DNA of 64,000 nucleotides from Streptomyces sp. NBC_00237 (GTDB lineage: Bacteria > Actinomycetota > Actinomycetes > Streptomycetales > Streptomycetaceae), in contig NZ_JAPEMT010000003.1 in NCBI RefSeq assembly GCF_026342435.1, positions 496,001-560,000 on the forward strand, given 5' to 3'. The notes under the pieces were generated by a model, which did no database searches, was not told the DNA's origin, and saw only the letters and a program-made list of their open reading frames with translations. Positions 61,730-64,000 of the stretch are shown one piece after another; the first letter of the stretch is position 1, and each line of letters begins with the position of its first letter. The position numbers and the translations under genes were made by a program.

Positions 61730-62407
61730 TCACTTCAGTGCCTGCTGCACGAGGGTGTCGTAGGCGTGGGGATCGTCGTGCTCGACCACGGGGTATCCGG
61801 CTCCGGGTTCGCCCTCCCAGCGCAGTTCGATGCCCGGGTTGTGGGTGTCGGTGCCGTCCGCGAGGAAGAAGTGCGGGCTGCCCTGGATCTCGTCGCGGTG
61901 TTCCCGGTAGTCGCGGATCATGGAGGCGCGGGCGCTTCCGGTGTCGAGGGCCTCGGCCAGGGCGTCGGTGTCCACCTGGTCGCAGCCGGAGGCGACGTCG
62001 AGGATCTCGTGCTGGAGCGAGATGCAGCGGCTGTCGCGGAAGAACGCCAGCCGCAGCGCCATGTCGAGCTGTTCGGCCGCCGCGTACGACTGGGCCTTCG
62101 CGGCGTGCACCGCCTCGTTCGCGGGTGCCGTGGTCACCGGCCAGGCCGACGGATCCTGCTGCCAGGGCTTGAACTCCAACTGGGGCTCCAAGTGCCCCAC
62201 TACGGGGATCTCGGCGTCCAGATAGCGCTTAGGGATGGGGAACCGGTTCACGTCTTCCAGCAGGAAGAGGCGGTGGTCCACCCGCAGGCGGTCCTGTACC
62301 CGCGCCCGCTCACGGGCGGCGTACAGCCGCGTCAGCCCCACGGTGGCCCATCCGCAGGCCACGTCCGTGTAGACGGCGATCGTGCCTGATGCGACGTCGA
62401 TCGGCAT
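61730..62407 (-). CDS. DsbA/FrnE-like thioredoxin-fold protein
   Basis: 225 residues from ATG at 62407, with AGGGA upstream. A DsbA-family fold: IAVYTDVACGWATVGLTRLY at the N terminus, helical insertion, then SPHFFLADGTDTHNPGIELRW (cis-Pro region). The usual CxxC is reduced to a single Cys (CGWAT), so it resembles FrnE/HCCA-isomerase-like proteins more than a disulfide oxidase. No signal peptide, so it is cytoplasmic. The upstream gap (62408-62671) has 12-bp TTCTTGTCCACN twice near 62443 and no other gene. Confidence 0.8.
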   Translation of the reverse strand: MPIDVASGTIAVYTDVACGWATVGLTRLYAARERARVQDRLRVDHRLFLLEDVNRFPIPKRYLDAEIPVVGHLEPQLEFKPWQQDPSAWPVTTAPANEAVHAAKAQSYAAAEQLDMALRLAFFRDSRCISLQHEILDVASGCDQVDTDALAEALDTGSARASMIRDYREHRDEIQGSPHFFLADGTDTHNPGIELRWEGEPGAGYPVVEHDDPHAYDTLVQQALK

Positions 62408-62671
62408 GATTTCCCTGCCCTTCACGGTTTTTGTCCGTTTTCTTGTCCACGTTCTTGTCCACTTCGGATTCTTCGGACCGGCGCGTCGCCCGGCTGTCCG
62501 CCGACGGGCCGGTCCGGGCGGAGTACCCGTCTGCCCGCGTCCGACACGAGGGTTCTGCCCGGGGGTGGTGGCCACGGTCCGACGGCTGTTTCGGGCCGGG
62601 AGCGATCGGTGTGTGTCCTCCTGCGTCCCTCGGGTACCCGGGCCCTGATCGAGGACGAATAAGGAGGAATT

Positions 62672-63862
62672 GTGCAACTGTCACCTCTGGCAACGCTGTT
62701 GGACCGCCCCGGGCCGTGGGCCTCCGTCTATGCGGACCTGGCCCAGACCGACGAGTCCGGAGCCAAACAGCGTGAGCTGTCGGTACGGGAAGCCTGCCGG
62801 GCGCTGGCGGAGGAAGGCGCCGACGCGGCAACCGTCGAGGCAGTGCGCCAAGCTCTGACGGGAGCCGCGGAAGCGGAGGAACCGGGTGGTCACGTGGTCT
62901 TCGCTGCCGGGGGCGAGGTGACGTTCAGCCGTCGCCTCGCCCGGCCGCCGCAGCGGCAGAACGCCTGCTGGGCCCCACTGCCCCGTCTGACGCCCCTGCT
63001 GGAACTCGTCGACCAGGACCCGGTCTGCCTCGTCGCCTACATCGACCGGACAGGCGCCGACTTCGAACTGCGCCACACCGGCGGGGTGCGGGAAGCGGGC
63101 GCCGTGGAAGGCCGCCAGTGGCCGGTTCACCGTACGGCCTCCGCCGACTGGTCGGAGCGGCACTTCCAGCTCAAGGTCGAGAACACCTGGGACCACAACG
63201 CGGGCGAGATCGCCGCAGCGCTGAGTACGGCGTTCGAGGAGTCCGGCGCCGATCTGGTCCTCCTGGTCGGCGACCCCCGCGAGCGGCCCGCCGTGCGCGA
63301 GAGGCTGCCCGAGACCGTCCGCCGGGTCGCGGTGGAGACGGAACACGGAGGCCGCGCACCCGGCTCCGGCTCACCCGCGCTGGACGAGGCGATCGAGGCG
63401 GCCCGCAGGCAGTACACCCGTCGCCGGGCCGAGGAGGCGCTCGACCGCTTCCGCGCGGGCCGGGTGGGCACGGACCGGGCGACCGACGCGGTCGAGGGAG
63501 TACCCGCCCTGGTGGAAGCCGCCCGGGAGCACCGGATCGGCACCCTCCTCCTGCGGCCCGGCGGTGCCGACCTCTCGCGGGAGACCTGGGTCGGGGCCGA
63601 ACCGGACCAACTGGCGGTGCGCCGGACCGACGTACAGGCTCTCGGTGAGCGCGATCCGGTTCCGGCACGCGCCGACGACGCTCTGGTGAGGGCTGCGGCG
63701 GCGGCCTCGGCGGAGGTCCTGATCCTCCCTTCCGAGGGCGCCGAGGGCGCCGAGGGCTCCGAGGATTCCGTGGAGGGAATGGCCGCCGATGTCCCCGTGG
63801 GCGGCCTCGGCGCCCTACTGCGCTGGACGAACGAGGCGCCGGATACCGGGAGCGCGCGGTGA
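62672..63862 (+). CDS. baeRF-type (Rv2629-like) release-factor-fold protein
   Basis: 396 residues from GTG at 62672, with AAGGAGG at 62661. Matches the bacterial aRF1/eRF1-like proteins of actinobacteria (Rv2629 family): N-terminal LLDRPGPWASVYADLA, the central VCLVAYIDRTGADFELRHTGG, WSERHFQLKVENTWDHNAGE and VLLVGDPRERPAV, then C-terminal GIGTLLLRPGG and EVLILPS. A ribosome or hypoxia role is suggested for relatives. The C terminus has a short Glu-Gly repeat (EGAEGAEGSE). Confidence 0.8.
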   Translation: MQLSPLATLLDRPGPWASVYADLAQTDESGAKQRELSVREACRALAEEGADAATVEAVRQALTGAAEAEEPGGHVVFAAGGEVTFSRRLARPPQRQNACWAPLPRLTPLLELVDQDPVCLVAYIDRTGADFELRHTGGVREAGAVEGRQWPVHRTASADWSERHFQLKVENTWDHNAGEIAAALSTAFEESGADLVLLVGDPRERPAVRERLPETVRRVAVETEHGGRAPGSGSPALDEAIEAARRQYTRRRAEEALDRFRAGRVGTDRATDAVEGVPALVEAAREHRIGTLLLRPGGADLSRETWVGAEPDQLAVRRTDVQALGERDPVPARADDALVRAAAAASAEVLILPSEGAEGAEGSEDSVEGMAADVPVGGLGALLRWTNEAPDTGSAR

Positions 63863-63927
63863 CGGGCGGTACGACAGCGACCCGTCGTGCTCGCGGGAAT
63901 GTGGGGCCGAGAGCGGGGTAGGGGACA

Positions 63928-64000
63928 TTGAGCGGTCAGGACGTGGCCCGAAGCGGACGTTTCGTACGGTACGAACAACTCCGTGCGGAGCGACGCGCCC
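63928..64000 (+). CDS. Possible start of a gene cut by the window end
   Basis: TTG at 63928 after a GGGGAC Shine-Dalgarno-like stretch opens a 24-codon frame without a stop to the end of the window (SGQDVARSGRFVRYEQLRAE). No domain can be identified. The call rests only on the frame and RBS. Confidence 0.3.
   Translation, partial: MSGQDVARSGRFVRYEQLRAERRA

Noticed and set aside
1..64000. tRNA, rRNA, riboswitch or mobile element
   Set aside because: No T-loop motifs, rRNA stretches, transposase or integrase domains were recognised by eye; a tool scan would be needed to exclude small RNAs.

Overview
The window is high-GC actinobacterial DNA, most likely from a Streptomyces chromosome. The indications are very strong G/C third-position bias, GTG/TTG starts, a WhiB protein, two large LuxR (LAL) regulators, secreted lectin/protease proteins, an NRPS cluster, a self-sufficient P450 of the CYP102 type, and GGTCTAGACC-type palindromes like the DasR sites of Streptomyces. 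No rRNA, tRNA, CRISPR array, transposase or integrase gene was seen.

0-10 kb: an orphan organomercurial lyase (MerB) with all catalytic residues, a sigma-like protein with an unknown C-terminal half, and a LAL regulator divergent from an oxidation block (GMC oxidoreductase, zinc alcohol dehydrogenase, secreted alpha/beta hydrolase). 10-22 kb: a PAP2 phosphatase pseudogene, FMN reductase, a small catalase-like heme protein with a repeat-built N terminus, a second LAL regulator, a GNAT protein, a second GMC oxidoreductase with an aldehyde dehydrogenase, an ABM-domain membrane protein, and a secreted M60-type metalloprotease with lectin and FnIII regions.

22-38 kb: the main accessory system, four NRPS genes all on the minus strand. 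In transcription order they are C-A-T (37865-34683, Gly-like code), C-A-T-TE-MFS in one polypeptide (34554-28879, Asp-like code), C-A-T (28882-25619, basic-residue code) and A-T-C (25614-22405, acyl-ligase-like A domain). The thioesterase has Cys where Ser is usual, and it is fused to a whole exporter. Perfect hairpins lie between genes 1 and 2 and between genes 3 and 4. Genes 2 and 3 overlap by ATGA.

38-47 kb: an exopolysaccharide pair, a processive family 2 glycosyltransferase followed by an acyltransferase-SGNH-GH16 fusion. Two DasR-like palindromes precede the pair, and a third lies upstream of the first NRPS gene. Next come a histidine kinase and response regulator with a secreted tripeptidyl-aminopeptidase-like protein. 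47-54 kb: a TetR regulator tail to tail with a P450-reductase fusion, both with related candidate operators, then a methyltransferase and a short-chain dehydrogenase.

54-64 kb: two adjacent secreted beta-propeller-like paralogues, a ferredoxin-like/MBL hydrolase, a double-module Lrp regulator divergent from an M20 amidohydrolase and a SnoaL-like protein, then DUF72, WhiB, DsbA-like and baeRF-type proteins. Convergent gene pairs are usually separated by long perfect palindromes acting as bidirectional terminators. Short tandem repeats are unusually common, both between genes and in frame within them. Bases 1-200 show no recognisable gene.
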